Below, piece by piece: positions 34,996-45,870 of a DNA stretch of 64,000 nucleotides. How positions within the stretch are numbered: position 1 is the stretch's first letter; each line of letters begins with the position of its first letter. The position numbers were made by a program, and so were the translations under genes. Under the pieces are notes generated by a model. It saw only the letters and a program-made list of their open reading frames with translations, was not told the DNA's origin and ran no database searches. The stretch comes from Pediococcus stilesii. Its GTDB lineage: Bacteria; Bacillota; Bacilli; Lactobacillales; Lactobacillaceae. The DNA lies in contig NZ_JQBX01000009.1 of assembly GCF_001437075.1 (NCBI RefSeq), positions 34,603-98,602 on the forward strand, given 5' to 3'.

Positions 34996-37900
34996 CTAAA
35001 GGTGTAATGTTGAAAAGGCTTGTGATTCTAGTACTTGAAGAATTGCATCAACTGTATCTAATGCTGTGAATAGCGGCACTCCATACGTTAACGCGGTACT
35101 CCGAATTTTCACTCCGTCTGCCGCACTGGTTGTGCTATCCGAAATGGTATTAATCACCATCTGAATTTGATGGTTACGAATTTGATCAACAATGTTATTC
35201 TCTTCGCTCATTTTACCCACCGTTTGAACTTTAAGTCCTTGATTGGCAAGTGCTTGAGCCGTTCCCTTAGTAGCAACCAATTGGTAACCCAATTCTCTAA
35301 AGCGACGAGCAAATGACATTGCTTCATTTTTATCTTCGTCTTTAACCGTAATTAAAACTTTTCCATGATCTGGCATATGCATCTTGGCGCCTTCAAAGGC
35401 CTTATAGAGTGCTTTAGCCATGGTACGGTCGCTTCCCATCACTTCGCCGGTAGACTTCATTTCGGGTCCAAGCAAACTATCGACATTATCCAGTTTTGTA
35501 AATGAAAATACCGGAGCCTTGACGTGAATAATATCTCCTGCAGGATGCAAGCCGGGTTTTAATCCTTGTTCAATTAGATTTTCACCTAAAATGGCGCGCG
35601 TTGCAATTCGTGCCATTGGCAAGTCCGTTACCTTACTCATGATTGGAACTGTTCGACTCGCACGTGGATTAACCTCAATCACATACGCTTCATCATTATG
35701 AACCACGAATTGAATATTCATTAACCCGACGCATTCCAGTGCCCGTGCCAGTTTAATTGAAATTTCGACTATCTCATTTTGAACCTTATCTGATAAAGTT
35801 TGAGCGGGATATACCGCCATTGAATCTCCAGAATGCACCCCTGAACGTTCGATATGTTCCATAATTCCTGGAATTACCACATTTTGACCGTCACTGATCA
35901 CATCGACTTCACATTCTTTACCCACAAGGTATTGATCAACCAATACCGGATGGTTATGCGAAACTTTAACAGCATTTTTCATGTAATTTTCTAGTTCTTC
36001 TTTGGCATGCACGATTTCCATTGCCCGTCCGCCTAATACATAACTTGGACGAACCAACACGGGATATCCAATTTTTTCAGCTGCTTCAATTGCCCCAGAT
36101 GTTGTTGTTGCCGTTCGACCTTGAGGCTGACGAATACCATTTGCTTGAATTAATTTATTAAATTCATCTCGATCTTCAGCACGATTAACATTTTCAACCG
36201 TAGTTCCAAAGATGTTAATTCCACGATCTGCCAATGGTTCTGCTAAATTAATTGCCGTTTGACCACCAAATTGGACGATTACTCCAGCAGGTTGTTCCAA
36301 ATCGATTACGTTCATTACATCTTCGACCGTCAATGGTTCAAAATATAGTTTATCGGACATTGAAAAATCAGTTGAAACTGTTTCAGGGTTATTGTTAATA
36401 ACAATTGCTTCATAGCCCATTTGACGAATTGCCTGAATTGAATGAACCGTTGCGTAATCAAACTCAACTCCTTGCCCAATTCGAATTGGACCAGAGCCTA
36501 ATACTAAAATTGATTTCTTATCAGATACAGTGCTTTCATTTTCAAACTCATATGTACTGTAATAGTACGGAGTTTGTGATTCAAATTCACCTGCACAAGT
36601 ATCAATCATCTTATAAACTGCTTTAAGTCCAATTTCATCTCTAAAGTCGCGAACTTGATCTTCACTTGCGTTCCATAACTTGCTAATCGTTTCATCCGAA
36701 AATCCATTCTTTTTAGCAACCTTCAGAACGTCAGCGTTAAATGGTGTTCCAATAATTTCCTTCTCAACTTCATAAATATGAAGCAGCTTATCCAAGAAAT
36801 AAACGTTAATTTTAGTTAAATCAGCTAACTTATCAATCGTATACTCGCGTTTAAGGGCCTCGTATAAGTAAAAAATTCTATCATCACGTGCGTGAATGAT
36901 TCCATCAACTAAATCAGCCTCATTTAAATCAGCGAGATTATCATCACCAATGTAGTTAATATCAATATCTAGCGAACGAATTGCCTTTTGAGTTGCTTCT
37001 TCAACGTTTCGGCCAACCGCCATTACTTCACCAGTAGCCTTCATTTGTGTTCCTAAACGCCGGTCAGCACGAACAAACTTATCAAATGGCCAACGTGGAA
37101 TCTTGCAGACAACATAATCCAAAGCTGGTTCAAATTCGGCCAGAGTTGTCCCGGTAACTGGATTTAGAATTTCGTCCAAAGTTAATCCAACGGCAATTTT
37201 AGCAGCGACCTTTGCAATTGGATATCCAGTTGCTTTGGAAGCGAGCGCGCTAGAACGGCTAACGCGAGGATTAACTTCAATTACATAATACTCATCTTTT
37301 GTAGGATCGAGGGCAAGTTGAACATTACATCCACCTTCAATTTTTAAGGCTCGAATTATGTTCAAAGACGCATCCCTTAGCATCTGAACTTCGCGGTCCG
37401 TTAACGTTTGGACTGGTGCATAAACGATTGAATCTCCCGTATGAATCCCAACCGGGTCAAAATTTTCCATGTTACATACTACAATCGCATTATCGTTATG
37501 ATCACGCATCACTTCAAATTCAATTTCTTTCATTCCGGCGATACTTTGTTCAATTAAAACCTGTGTCATTGGTGAAAGTGTCAATCCGTTGGCTGCAATT
37601 TTTCGTAATTCAGCTTCATCATTGGCAATTCCACCACCGGTTCCACCCATCGTGAACGCCGGACGTACAATCACTGGATAACCAGTATTGTCAGCAAAAT
37701 CAACCGCTTCTGCCACCGTTGTTGCAATTCCGGAGTCCGGAACTGGCTCATTTAAATCATTCATCAATGACCGGAAGCGTTCACGATCTTCCGCTTGATC
37801 AATAGCATCTAGTTTCGTTCCCAAAAGTTCAATTCCGAGCTCATCAAGAATTCCAGATTCAGATAGTTCCATTGCCATATTTAATCCCTGTTGCCCACCT

Positions 37901-38169
37901 AGTGTTGGTAAAATGGCATCTGGTAGCTCTTTACGCAAAATTTGTGAGACAAATTGAAGGGTAATTGGTTCGATATACACTTTATCCGCAATATCCGTAT
38001 CCGTCATAATTGTTGCCGGATTCGAATTAATCAAGACGGTTTGATAACCCAATTCTTTTAGTGAAAGACAAGCTTGTGTACCCGAATAATCAAATTCAGC
38101 AGCTTGCCCAATGATAATTGGACCTGAACCGATTACTAGAATTTTATTAATATCCTCTCGCTTAGGCAT
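34996..38169 (-). CDS. carB: Carbamoyl-phosphate synthase large subunit
   Basis: Makes carbamoyl phosphate from bicarbonate, ATP and ammonia delivered by CarA. The 1057 residues contain the two homologous ATP-grasp halves ([17 protein letters not shown] near the start, [16 protein letters not shown] near residue 557), the [25 protein letters not shown] metal/ATP blocks, an oligomerisation region between them and an MGS-like allosteric domain at the C-terminus. Full length. Lies 2 bases after carA, with AGGAGGA upstream. In this operon it is PyrR-controlled, so it probably serves pyrimidine rather than arginine synthesis. Confidence 0.96.
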   Translation of the reverse strand: MPKREDINKILVIGSGPIIIGQAAEFDYSGTQACLSLKELGYQTVLINSNPATIMTDTDIADKVYIEPITLQFVSQILRKELPDAILPTLGGQQGLNMAMELSESGILDELGIELLGTKLDAIDQAEDRERFRSLMNDLNEPVPDSGIATTVAEAVDFADNTGYPVIVRPAFTMGGTGGGIANDEAELRKIAANGLTLSPMTQVLIEQSIAGMKEIEFEVMRDHNDNAIVVCNMENFDPVGIHTGDSIVYAPVQTLTDREVQMLRDASLNIIRALKIEGGCNVQLALDPTKDEYYVIEVNPRVSRSSALASKATGYPIAKVAAKIAVGLTLDEILNPVTGTTLAEFEPALDYVVCKIPRWPFDKFVRADRRLGTQMKATGEVMAVGRNVEEATQKAIRSLDIDINYIGDDNLADLNEADLVDGIIHARDDRIFYLYEALKREYTIDKLADLTKINVYFLDKLLHIYEVEKEIIGTPFNADVLKVAKKNGFSDETISKLWNASEDQVRDFRDEIGLKAVYKMIDTCAGEFESQTPYYYSTYEFENESTVSDKKSILVLGSGPIRIGQGVEFDYATVHSIQAIRQMGYEAIVINNNPETVSTDFSMSDKLYFEPLTVEDVMNVIDLEQPAGVIVQFGGQTAINLAEPLADRGINIFGTTVENVNRAEDRDEFNKLIQANGIRQPQGRTATTTSGAIEAAEKIGYPVLVRPSYVLGGRAMEIVHAKEELENYMKNAVKVSHNHPVLVDQYLVGKECEVDVISDGQNVVIPGIMEHIERSGVHSGDSMAVYPAQTLSDKVQNEIVEISIKLARALECVGLMNIQFVVHNDEAYVIEVNPRASRTVPIMSKVTDLPMARIATRAILGENLIEQGLKPGLHPAGDIIHVKAPVFSFTKLDNVDSLLGPEMKSTGEVMGSDRTMAKALYKAFEGAKMHMPDHGKVLITVKDEDKNEAMSFARRFRELGYQLVATKGTAQALANQGLKVQTVGKMSEENNIVDQIRNHQIQMVINTISDSTTSAADGVKIRSTALTYGVPLFTALDTVDAILQVLESQAFSTLHL

Positions 38170-38171
38170 AA

Positions 38172-39257
38172 TTACTTGTCCTCCTTTTTATTTTTAAAAT
38201 CATCAATCATTGTCATAAATTTATCAAAAAGATAGTCTGCATCATGCGGACCTGGTGCGGCATCTGGATGAAATTGAACTGAGAAAGCGGCATGATTTTT
38301 TAATCTTAAGCCTTCTACAGTTCCATCATTGATTTCTTCATGCGTAATTTCTAATTGCGTATTCGTAACTGATTCCCGTTCAACCGCGTATCCATGGTTT
38401 TGCGAGGTCATGTCAATTCGACCGGTTTCTAAATCACGAACCGGGTGATTAAAACCGCGATGACCAAATTTCATCTTTGTTGTCTTGGCTCCATTAGCTA
38501 AAGCGAAGAGTTGATGACCCATACAAATTCCGAATACCGGTACTTCCTCTTCAACTTCTCGAATCATTTGTAGAACACTTTCGTTCATTGACTCTGGATC
38601 TCCTGGTCCGTTGGTGAACATTACGCCATCTGGATTGCATGCCAAAACTTCTTCAGCCGTGGTGTCGAATGGCAAAACCATTACGTTGCAATCACGACGG
38701 GCAAATTCACGTAGAATTGAGTATTTTAGTCCAAAATCGACTACAACTACTTTGCGTCCGTTTGCAGGATTAGGGTAAGGACCGGGGGTAGAACTTTCTT
38801 CGATCTGATTCTTCTTCAAAGGCGTTTGACGCAACTTCTCAAATTCAACGTCTGAAGCCGTATTAACCAATGCCGCTTTCATTGCACCGTGTTCCCGGAT
38901 TCTACGTGTAATTGCACGCGTATCAACCCCACTAATTCCAGGAATATCTTGATGAACTAAGAACTCTTCAAAAGTCATATTCATCTGCCAGTTACTTGCC
39001 CGGCGAGCCACTTCATGCACTACGACACCATAGCAAGTTGATTTTGCTGATTCCAAGTCATCGCGGTTAACACCGTAGTTTCCAATTAATGGATATGTAA
39101 ACATTAAAATTTCGCCATTGTATGACTGATCAGTAATTGATTCTTGGTAACCAGACATACCGGTATTAAACACTAACTCACCGATGCTTTCACGTTCTGC
39201 TCCAATTGCAGTTCCTTCGTATGTTGTTCCATCCTCTAAAATTAAATAACGTTTCAT
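38172..39257 (-). CDS. carA: Carbamoyl-phosphate synthase small (glutaminase) subunit
   Basis: Hydrolyses glutamine and channels ammonia to CarB. The 361 residues show the N-terminal CarA domain ([27 protein letters not shown]) and a class I glutamine amidotransferase domain with GICMGHQL (nucleophile Cys near residue 245) and [11 protein letters not shown] (catalytic His). In most CarA the latter reads HPEA; here the triad Glu is Asp. The ATG at 39257 has a weak ribosome site and starts 1 base after the pyrC stop, so it probably relies on coupling. Confidence 0.94.
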   Translation of the reverse strand: MKRYLILEDGTTYEGTAIGAERESIGELVFNTGMSGYQESITDQSYNGEILMFTYPLIGNYGVNRDDLESAKSTCYGVVVHEVARRASNWQMNMTFEEFLVHQDIPGISGVDTRAITRRIREHGAMKAALVNTASDVEFEKLRQTPLKKNQIEESSTPGPYPNPANGRKVVVVDFGLKYSILREFARRDCNVMVLPFDTTAEEVLACNPDGVMFTNGPGDPESMNESVLQMIREVEEEVPVFGICMGHQLFALANGAKTTKMKFGHRGFNHPVRDLETGRIDMTSQNHGYAVERESVTNTQLEITHEEINDGTVEGLRLKNHAAFSVQFHPDAAPGPHDADYLFDKFMTMIDDFKNKKEDK

Positions 39258-39258
39258 T

Positions 39259-40542
39259 TTAGTTTTGCCCTTTCCGTTGAAAAACAATTTTTCCCGCAAC
39301 CATTGTGAGTTCGGTTCGTCCGTAGACTTGCTGTCCAACAAATGGTGTATTTACTCCCTTTGATGCAAAATCTTTCTTCTCGATTTTATATTGGGTATCG
39401 ACATTCATTACCGTTAAGTCAGCTATCTCGCCCGATTTTAATTCTCCAGCATGTTGGATGTTGAAAATTTGGGCTGGTTGACTACTCATCCATTGCACTA
39501 ACTGTTCAATGGTACAAATTCCTGACTTAACTAATTTGGTATAAAGCAAGGAGAAGGCCGTTTCTAGTCCGGTAATGCCGAACGCGGCCGTTTTCATTGA
39601 TCCCGTCTTATCCTCAACCGTATGTGGAGCATGGTCCGTTGCAATCATTCCAATTGTGCCATCTAGGAGTCCGCTTAATAGTGCTTGACGATCTTTCAGC
39701 GTCCTCAGTGGTGGATTCATTTTCATCATGGGGTTATCCATCGTAATCATTGTTTCGTCTAAGAATAAATGATGCGGTGCTACTTCGGCCGTGACATTAA
39801 CTCCATCCCGTTGAGCTCTGCGGATTAATTCGACACTGCGAGCCTTTGAAACATGGCATACATGGTAATGAACACCGGTATTACGTGCTATTTCTAAATC
39901 ACGCGCTAGTTGGGCCGTCTCTGTCAGTTCTGAAATTCCTGGAAGACCCAGTTGCTTAGCAGTATCTCCTTCATTCATCACACCATGCTGCATTAATGAT
40001 TCGTCTTCAACATGTGCTGCGAGTGGAAGATCCAAAGCTTTGATTTGTTTCATTGCTTCATACATTACTTCGGCAGTCTGTATCCCATTTCCATCATTAC
40101 TAAAAGCGATAGCTCCTGCATCCTTCAAAGCTTTAAAATCAACCAATTCTTCACTTGTTCTTTTTTTAGTGATTGAGCCATATTGTTCAATATGTACAAT
40201 ACTCTTTGACCGATTATGCTCAACCATTTTTTTCATTTTTTCAGCCGTGTCTGGAACCGGATCGACGTTAGGCATTGTCCAGACCGTCGTATATCCACCA
40301 CGAGCTGCGGCATGACTGCCAGTTACAACATCTTCTTTTTGAGTTTGACCGGGATCTCTGAAATGAACATGCACATCAATCAATCCTGGTAACACAAGTT
40401 GTCCTTCGATATCAATAACCCGTTCGGCGTTTGTTTCAATGTTAGTATCAATTTTTACGATCTTAGTATTTTCAATTAGGATATCAACTAGCTGTGTCCC
40501 CTCTTTTAACACGGCGTTTGCATTCTTTAACAAAATACGCAT
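39259..40542 (-). CDS. pyrC: Dihydroorotase
   Basis: Third step of pyrimidine synthesis: closes carbamoyl aspartate to dihydroorotate. The 427-residue class I amidohydrolase shows [11 protein letters not shown] near residue 58 (metal His pair), [10 protein letters not shown] near 90, HVEDE and HHLFLDE metal ligands and ATDHAPHT near residue 305 (catalytic Asp). The length is normal for Gram-positive PyrC. It follows pyrB without a gap and precedes carA by one base. Confidence 0.95.
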   Translation of the reverse strand: MRILLKNANAVLKEGTQLVDILIENTKIVKIDTNIETNAERVIDIEGQLVLPGLIDVHVHFRDPGQTQKEDVVTGSHAAARGGYTTVWTMPNVDPVPDTAEKMKKMVEHNRSKSIVHIEQYGSITKKRTSEELVDFKALKDAGAIAFSNDGNGIQTAEVMYEAMKQIKALDLPLAAHVEDESLMQHGVMNEGDTAKQLGLPGISELTETAQLARDLEIARNTGVHYHVCHVSKARSVELIRRAQRDGVNVTAEVAPHHLFLDETMITMDNPMMKMNPPLRTLKDRQALLSGLLDGTIGMIATDHAPHTVEDKTGSMKTAAFGITGLETAFSLLYTKLVKSGICTIEQLVQWMSSQPAQIFNIQHAGELKSGEIADLTVMNVDTQYKIEKKDFASKGVNTPFVGQQVYGRTELTMVAGKIVFQRKGQN

Positions 40543-41481
40543 TTAATTTAGTCCTCCGCGGATTAATCCTTTTGACTCCAAAACGTCCGTCAAAATTGCC
40601 ATTCGCATGTACATTCCATTCGTCATTTGTTTAAAAATTCTCGAACGTTTTCCATCTACTAAGCTGCTTTCAATCTCAATTCCGCGATTAACTGGTGCGG
40701 GGTGCATGATGATTGCCTCCGGTTTCATTCGTTCAGCTCGCGCAAAATTCAAACCATATTTTTGCAAATATTCATGAGGTTGAAATTGAATTACCGCATT
40801 TTCATCGATGCGTTCTCTTTGAATTCTTAGCAACATCATTACATCAACTTGGTCAACAAGTTCATCAATTGGTAAAAATGTCCCATATTCTTCAAGATCT
40901 TCGGCCATCCATTCTTCAGGTCCCGCAAAATAAACTTTTGCGCCAAGTTTATTAAGCAACATTGCATTGGAACGGGCAACTCTTGAATGCGATATATCAC
41001 CAGCAATAGCAATCTTCAATCCATCGAAGCGCTGAAATTCTTCATAAATTGTCATCATATCCAGTAGGGATTGCGAGGGATGCTGACCACTTCCATCACC
41101 CGCGTTAATAACACTAATTTCTAGGTTGGCATCCAAAAGTTGTTTATAGTAGTCGTTTTGAGGATGACGGATAACAGCGATATCAGCTTGAATTGCATCG
41201 ATTGTTTTAACGGTGTCTAATAAACTTTCGCCCTTTGTAACTGAACTAGTTTGAGCTTCGAATTCAAGTAATTTCATCCCTAATCGATTTTCGGCCATTT
41301 CAAAACTAGTATGTGTCCGCGTGCTATTTTCGAAAAATAAATTCATTGCATAAACTGGCCGAACAAGTTCAACGGATTTTCCATTTTTAAACTCCTCAGC
41401 CAAATGAATTTTATGTAAAACATCTTCTTCATTAAAATCTTCTACCGTTGTTAAATCGTGCATATTCATCAAAGTATCCAA
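40543..41481 (-). CDS. pyrB: Aspartate carbamoyltransferase catalytic subunit
   Basis: Joins carbamoyl phosphate and aspartate. The 312-residue protein has [13 protein letters not shown] near residue 48 (carbamoyl-phosphate loop), [14 protein letters not shown] near residue 128 and MHPAPVNRG near residue 260. I accept a TTG start at 41481: it lies exactly 8 bases after AGGAGG, while the ATG nearer that site is out of frame. It is preceded by a PyrR site and terminator, so UMP reduces its transcription. No pyrI regulatory subunit gene is present, as usual in Gram-positives. Confidence 0.94.
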   Translation of the reverse strand: MDTLMNMHDLTTVEDFNEEDVLHKIHLAEEFKNGKSVELVRPVYAMNLFFENSTRTHTSFEMAENRLGMKLLEFEAQTSSVTKGESLLDTVKTIDAIQADIAVIRHPQNDYYKQLLDANLEISVINAGDGSGQHPSQSLLDMMTIYEEFQRFDGLKIAIAGDISHSRVARSNAMLLNKLGAKVYFAGPEEWMAEDLEEYGTFLPIDELVDQVDVMMLLRIQRERIDENAVIQFQPHEYLQKYGLNFARAERMKPEAIIMHPAPVNRGIEIESSLVDGKRSRIFKQMTNGMYMRMAILTDVLESKGLIRGGLN

Positions 41482-41496
41482 AATTTCATCCTCCTA

Positions 41497-41540
41497 TAAA
41501 AAAAGCTACTCTCCAACTGAATCGCTCCGTTGGGAGTAGC
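41497..41540 (-). terminator. pyrB attenuator terminator
   Basis: On the - strand GCTACTC-CCAAC pairs with GTTGG-AGAGTAGC, followed by TTTTTTT. It lies right behind the second PyrR site and just before the pyrB ribosome site. Confidence 0.9.
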
Positions 41541-41550
41541 ATAAAAAGCC

Positions 41551-41583
41551 GATTCAATTGGTTCCTCTCGGGAAACCGATTTA
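41551..41583 (-). promoter_or_regulatory. PyrR-binding anti-antiterminator between pyrE and pyrB
   Basis: On the - strand a hairpin ATCGGTT/AACCAAT carries the loop TCCCGAGAGGAAC, which resembles the PyrR-binding consensus (UCCNGNGAGG). With the terminator behind it this forms a standard pyr attenuator inside the operon. Confidence 0.82.
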
Positions 41584-41602
41584 ATTGAAATTAATTTATT
41601 AT

Positions 41603-42238
41603 TTATTTTTTCCAGTTCCAAGGATCTTGATGCCATTCTTTGGCTGACTGAACCTCATCTTCAGATAAAGCTTGACTTGATTGTAAGTAATCTACCATTT
41701 GATTATAGTTCAACAAACTAAGCAACTTTGTCTTCTGATCAGCAAAATTTTTCGTTGCATCTGGCAAACCGTAACTAAAAATCGAAGCAACTCCGATAAC
41801 ATCAACATTTTCTTTTCTAACAGCTTCGACCGCTTTTAACACGCTCCCACCAGTTGAAATTAAGTCGTCAATTAATACTACTTGATCATCGTCTTTTAAC
41901 TGACCTTCAATCTGTTTACCTGCTCCGTGATCCTTAGGTTTTGACCGTACATAGATAAGTGGCAAATCAAGCGCATCAGCGACCCATGCAGCATGTGGAA
42001 TTCCAGCAGTTGCCACTCCGCCAATCACCGTTGCATTTGGATAAGCTTTTTTAATTTCAGCACTCAATCCTTTTACAATGTCCGAGCGAAGCATTGGACT
42101 GCTAATTGTCATTCTTAAATCCGTGTAGATTGGTGACTTCATTCCACTGGCGTATGTGAATGGCGCATTGGGTGAAATTGAAACTGCCTTTAAATCAAGT
42201 AATTGTTTGATGATTTTACTACGAAGCTCATCGTTCAT
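41603..42238 (-). CDS. pyrE: Orotate phosphoribosyltransferase
   Basis: Adds phosphoribosyl to orotate, giving OMP. The 211-residue enzyme has YASGMKSPIYTDLR near residue 25, YVRSKPKDHGAGKQIEG near residue 97 and the PRPP motif VVLIDDLISTGGS near residue 121. It is transcribed first in this operon, before its own substrate-forming genes, and is flanked by a PyrR attenuator on each side. pyrF (OMP decarboxylase), usually beside pyrE, is not in this cluster. Confidence 0.94.
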   Translation of the reverse strand: MNDELRSKIIKQLLDLKAVSISPNAPFTYASGMKSPIYTDLRMTISSPMLRSDIVKGLSAEIKKAYPNATVIGGVATAGIPHAAWVADALDLPLIYVRSKPKDHGAGKQIEGQLKDDDQVVLIDDLISTGGSVLKAVEAVRKENVDVIGVASIFSYGLPDATKNFADQKTKLLSLLNYNQMVDYLQSSQALSEDEVQSAKEWHQDPWNWKK

Positions 42239-42284
42239 TATTAGTCGACCCCTTTTTTGAATTTTCGATATCGCTATTTGGGTA

Positions 42285-42347
42285 CAAAAAAACCATCAAC
42301 GTGTTGAAATGGCCGGTGCTAACCGCGTCCACTCCACCTGTTGATGG
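42285..42347 (-). terminator. pyrE leader attenuator terminator
   Basis: On the - strand CCATCAAC and GTTGATGG form the outer stem of a roughly 55-base branched hairpin, followed by TTTTTTT. It lies about 45 bases before pyrE. Confidence 0.85.
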
Positions 42348-42356
42348 CGACTCTGC

Positions 42357-42385
42357 TAGCTTGCTAACCTCTCTGGATTAACTTA
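42357..42385 (-). promoter_or_regulatory. PyrR-binding site in pyrE leader
   Basis: On the - strand AGTTAATCCAGAGAGGTTAG matches the PyrR-binding loop (UCCAGAGAGG) and its stem (TTAA/TTAG region). Together with the terminator downstream it should lower transcription when UMP is abundant. Confidence 0.92.
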
Positions 42386-42409
42386 AAGCGACTCGATTTA
42401 ATTTACTAA

Positions 42410-42438
42410 ATCATACTGACAATTCGATTGAAAGTCAA
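42410..42438 (-). promoter_or_regulatory. Promoter of the pyr operon
   Basis: On the - strand TTGACT (42433-42438), a 17-base spacer and TATGAT (42410-42415). The start near 42403 leads straight into the PyrR leader. Confidence 0.8.
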
Positions 42439-42455
42439 GGTATAATCTTAATTTT

Positions 42456-43511
42456 TTATTGTTCTGCGCATTTGGAACACCGATGATGATTCCATAAAAA
42501 GCGCCCCAGTCCGGCTACCAGTAATGCAGCCGCAATTCCAATTCCATTATTAAAAATTCGCAAAAAAACTGCAGGTATTAGACCAAAAAGCGTGTATGCC
42601 ATTGATAGTGCACCAAAACAATTAAATATACTTGCCATAAAATAGTTTGGCGTTAGCCCCAAACCTAATCCGGCAATTGGTGCCACTAAAAAAAACCACT
42701 TAATCGGCGTAACCGATAAAATTAATGCGAACATTATTGAGCCAATAATGACTCCGCCTAGTCTTAAGGACGCTCGTTCTCGTAGCTGATTGTTTTGTGG
42801 TAAAAGAATCGACATTGCCGCAAAACCTAGCCACATGGTTCGATTAACGTTCAATAACTGACCAATTAAAATTGCCGTTGAAACTCCAACTACTAGCCGA
42901 ATTTGCCAGCGTAATATTGGATCATGCATTGATTTAATTTTTACCACTTCACTAATCTTAACGTCCCGATTTTTTTGCCGTTGATTATGCCAAAAAACCA
43001 ATCCGCAAAGTATCATCGCCAATCCGATTGCTGCCATTCGGTGTCCAATTTCGGTTCCCGTAACTGGAATTCCAGTTATCAAGACGTAACTAAACGTATA
43101 AACCCCACCATTTCCATACAATGGTTTGGCTGTCGTTAAGCGAATAATCAAGAACAAGCTAACAAGGTTCAGTACGAACACCTCAAAAACGGACAACACA
43201 GGGACTAATACGCTATTAATCCCCATTAAACTTAACGAGACGATGAGCGCCAGCAATTCCGCCTTGATATCGTATTCATAACTGACCGCCCGCGAACTCA
43301 ATAGGATGCAAAAACTACCGACGCCAACGTAACTACTTGCCGGTCCAAATAAAATTGAAAAACACGCAATATACACGATTGCAAACGCCAATAAGGCACC
43401 ATCTCGAATAATTAGTGCCCAAATTAACCGTTTTCGATCCTGACCGTCTGCGTGACTAATCTTTTCTCGTAATAATCCTGGGCTTAACTGCATTAAGCCA
43501 TAAAGTCCCAT
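42456..43511 (-). CDS. FUSC-family membrane protein
   Basis: A 351-residue inner-membrane protein with two sets of about five to six short hydrophobic segments, residues 28-175 and 205-340, separated by a charged cytoplasmic stretch with HNQRQKNRD. The second half (SILLPQNNQLRERASLRLGGVIIGS) matches the FUSC/aromatic-acid exporter pattern. Function in lactobacilli is unknown; relatives export aromatic acids or antimicrobial compounds. AAGGAGG lies upstream of the ATG. The end lies about 20 bases from the pyr promoter, and no terminator is obvious between them. Confidence 0.8.
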   Translation of the reverse strand: MGLYGLMQLSPGLLREKISHADGQDRKRLIWALIIRDGALLAFAIVYIACFSILFGPASSYVGVGSFCILLSSRAVSYEYDIKAELLALIVSLSLMGINSVLVPVLSVFEVFVLNLVSLFLIIRLTTAKPLYGNGGVYTFSYVLITGIPVTGTEIGHRMAAIGLAMILCGLVFWHNQRQKNRDVKISEVVKIKSMHDPILRWQIRLVVGVSTAILIGQLLNVNRTMWLGFAAMSILLPQNNQLRERASLRLGGVIIGSIMFALILSVTPIKWFFLVAPIAGLGLGLTPNYFMASIFNCFGALSMAYTLFGLIPAVFLRIFNNGIGIAAALLVAGLGRFLWNHHRCSKCAEQ

Positions 43512-43616
43512 TAAATTTCCTCCTTCACCAAAATCGTGTTGAGGAGTATATCAAAATTAAAATGGACGTGTCAATACGGATTTACATTGAAAAATAGTTT
43601 AATCTATTGATAATTT

Positions 43617-44438
43617 TTATTGAATTTCGCCATTTAATACGCGATCAATCACGTCCATCACGCCGCTGTCATTATTATCTAATGGCGTAATTAAATTGGC
43701 TGCATCAAGGGCTTCTTGCTCAGCATTCTTCATTGCATAACCTAAACGAGCATGTTTTAGCATCGCCTCATCATTTTGAGTGTCACCAAATGCCATTGTC
43801 TCGTCCATTGAAACTTTCCAAATACTTTGCAACTGTTGAAGTCCATACGACTTTGTAACATGTGGCATGGTAATGTCAATTCCACTAAATCCACTCATTA
43901 CGCTTCCCAGCACGTCCCCCAGGTCTCGTTTCAACATTCCCGCCTGCATTCTAACATCTCTTAATTCAGACCAATGCGTATCAATTTTATAGATTGGATC
44001 GCTAATGCCAGTAAAATGATCAACAGCAGTTAAATTGCTGTAAAAATAAGCACTATCAGCCCATCCCGGATTTTCGGGACGCATGCTAGTAAACGCACGG
44101 TGTTGACTTGATAAAATTAATTCAGCGCCACTAAATTCTGGCGTGGTCATTAAGTAATCGATTGCGTCCTTAAGTAACGCCGGTTTAATTGGATTTTCAT
44201 CTAAAATTTTTCCTTGTTCGATTGTTAATGCGCCATCTTCTGCCACAAATGTCATATCGCCCTCAATTCCAGCAAATACTTCTTGACAGTGTGCCATTTG
44301 ATTTCCACTAGCAACCACAAACTTAATATGGCGCCGATTTAGTTCATCCAACTGTTTTTGAAATCGTTCATGATCAAAATCATGTTGATCATTTAAAAAT
44401 GTTCCATCAATGTCACTCGCAATTAATTGAATACTCAT
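43617..44438 (-). CDS. HAD-superfamily Cof-type phosphatase
   Basis: A 273-residue soluble phosphatase. Motif I is ASDIDGTFLND (residue about 8), motif II KFVVASGNQ near residue 40, motif III the Lys in VTKSYGLQQL near 198 and motif IV AFGDTQNDEAML near 220. The C2B cap marks the Cof/YidA group, which acts on sugar phosphates or nucleotide-like phosphates; the substrate cannot be predicted. AGGAGG precedes the ATG. The 33-base gap to the upstream small gene suggests the two are co-transcribed. Confidence 0.9.
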   Translation of the reverse strand: MSIQLIASDIDGTFLNDQHDFDHERFQKQLDELNRRHIKFVVASGNQMAHCQEVFAGIEGDMTFVAEDGALTIEQGKILDENPIKPALLKDAIDYLMTTPEFSGAELILSSQHRAFTSMRPENPGWADSAYFYSNLTAVDHFTGISDPIYKIDTHWSELRDVRMQAGMLKRDLGDVLGSVMSGFSGIDITMPHVTKSYGLQQLQSIWKVSMDETMAFGDTQNDEAMLKHARLGYAMKNAEQEALDAANLITPLDNNDSGVMDVIDRVLNGEIQ

Positions 44439-44471
44439 AATGGTCCTCCTTAAGATTATCGCGCTTATTTT

Positions 44472-44801
44472 TTACCTTCCACCCGCGATTCGGTTTAATT
44501 CACTAGAAAGATGGTGCCAGAGCCCTTCTGCGTCCGTAATAAAATCTTCTTTGAAACTATTACCTAATGGCTTAACAGTTCCAGCTGGTAGATTAATCAC
44601 ATCATAAACGATTAAATCACCATCCACTAGTTTGCAAGAAAAGTAGTGTCCTTCTAACGCTTCATCCAACAGTTGTTGCGCATTATCTACAACCGCTTGA
44701 TCAATCAGCTTTTCTTCATTAACTTCCTTGCCCATCGTCTTAAGTTGTTCCATCATTACTCGTAATTCAGTCATATCATGTGGAATTTGAATCAATGCCA
44801 T
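44472..44801 (-). CDS. Hypothetical cytoplasmic protein
   Basis: A 109-residue protein that I do not recognise. It has an N-terminal amphipathic helix (TELRVMMEQLKTMGKEVNEEKL), a strand pair (YFSCKLVDGDLIVYDVINLP) and a C-terminal helix. The ATG at 44801 is chosen for GGAGG 9 bases upstream; an in-frame start at 44816 overlaps that site. It is likely first in a unit with the HAD phosphatase. No membrane or export signal. Confidence 0.72.
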   Translation of the reverse strand: MALIQIPHDMTELRVMMEQLKTMGKEVNEEKLIDQAVVDNAQQLLDEALEGHYFSCKLVDGDLIVYDVINLPAGTVKPLGNSFKEDFITDAEGLWHHLSSELNRIAGGR

Positions 44802-44888
44802 TTTAATATCCTCCATTTCTTAACTAATAGTAATTTTATCATTTTAATGGGTTATTATAGAAGGTAAACTATTAGTGGAGGGATTTTT

Positions 44889-45830
44889 ATCTTATTACAA
44901 AGCATTCAAGGCGTTTTGGTCATTATCGTGATGGTTGCTGTCGGGTACTACGTTGCATCACTACATTGGTTCACCGAAAGTTCAAAAAAATTAATTGCCA
45001 AATTAGTGACTCAAGTTGCTTTACCACCCTATATGATTGTCTCAATTACGAAAGATTTTACTAAAGATGAACTAGCTCGACTACTTCCAAATCTCTGGTA
45101 TCCCGTACTTTCAATGCTCATTCTTATGGGAATCTCTTGGTTAGTTGCCCACTTTATTAAAGTTGATCAAAGCCGTCGCGGATTGTTCATGTCGATGTTT
45201 TTTAATTCCAACACCGTTTTTGTTGGATTACCAATTAATCTTGCAATCTTTGGAGAGAAAAGCCTTCCTTACGTACTAGTCTATTATATGGCTAATACCA
45301 CTATTTTTTGGACATTGGGTGTTTATTACATTCAGCGTGATAGTTCAAATAATATTAAAATGAGTATTACAGATGCAATCAAAAAAATCTTTTCAGCACC
45401 ATTACTTGGTTTTATGCTTGGAATCGTTCTAATCGTCTTAGATATTAAACTTCCAGCATTTCTAATGTCGAGCTTTAGCTACCTTGGTGGACTAACAATT
45501 CCGCTTTCCATGCTTTTTATTGGCGTTTCAGTTTATGATGCCGGTTTAAAAAACATGCGTTTCCAAAAAGACAATTTGGGCGTTCTGTCTGGTAGATTTA
45601 TTTTTGCTCCGATCCTAATGGCGCTACTCGTTCTCCCAAGTTCAATGCCAACCATCATGAAAGAAGTCTTTATCCTTCAATCATGTATGCCGGTAATGAC
45701 AAACGCACCGGTTGTTGCTAAGTTGTATGACGCCGACGCTGACTTCGCTTCCATTATGGTTACTGAAACTACATTACTATCACTCGTTATGGTGCCAATA
45801 ATGATGATGGTTCTAACAAAGTTATTTTAG
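44889..45830 (+). CDS. AEC-family permease (auxin efflux carrier / malate permease type)
   Basis: A roughly 313-residue transporter with about 10 membrane segments in two halves of five, typical of the AEC/MleP group that carries dicarboxylates such as malate, or auxin-like compounds. The first canonical start is a TTG at 44916, but the frame continues upstream as ILLQSIQGV, which belongs to the first helix of this family, and GGAGGG lies 6 bases before an ATC codon at 44889. I therefore place the start at that ATC, which is unusual. Confidence is high for the family and moderate for the start. Confidence 0.8.
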   Translation: MLLQSIQGVLVIIVMVAVGYYVASLHWFTESSKKLIAKLVTQVALPPYMIVSITKDFTKDELARLLPNLWYPVLSMLILMGISWLVAHFIKVDQSRRGLFMSMFFNSNTVFVGLPINLAIFGEKSLPYVLVYYMANTTIFWTLGVYYIQRDSSNNIKMSITDAIKKIFSAPLLGFMLGIVLIVLDIKLPAFLMSSFSYLGGLTIPLSMLFIGVSVYDAGLKNMRFQKDNLGVLSGRFIFAPILMALLVLPSSMPTIMKEVFILQSCMPVMTNAPVVAKLYDADADFASIMVTETTLLSLVMVPIMMMVLTKLF

Positions 45831-45870
45831 GAAAAAATAATAAAAAAATTAAGAGTTATCATCCTTAAAG

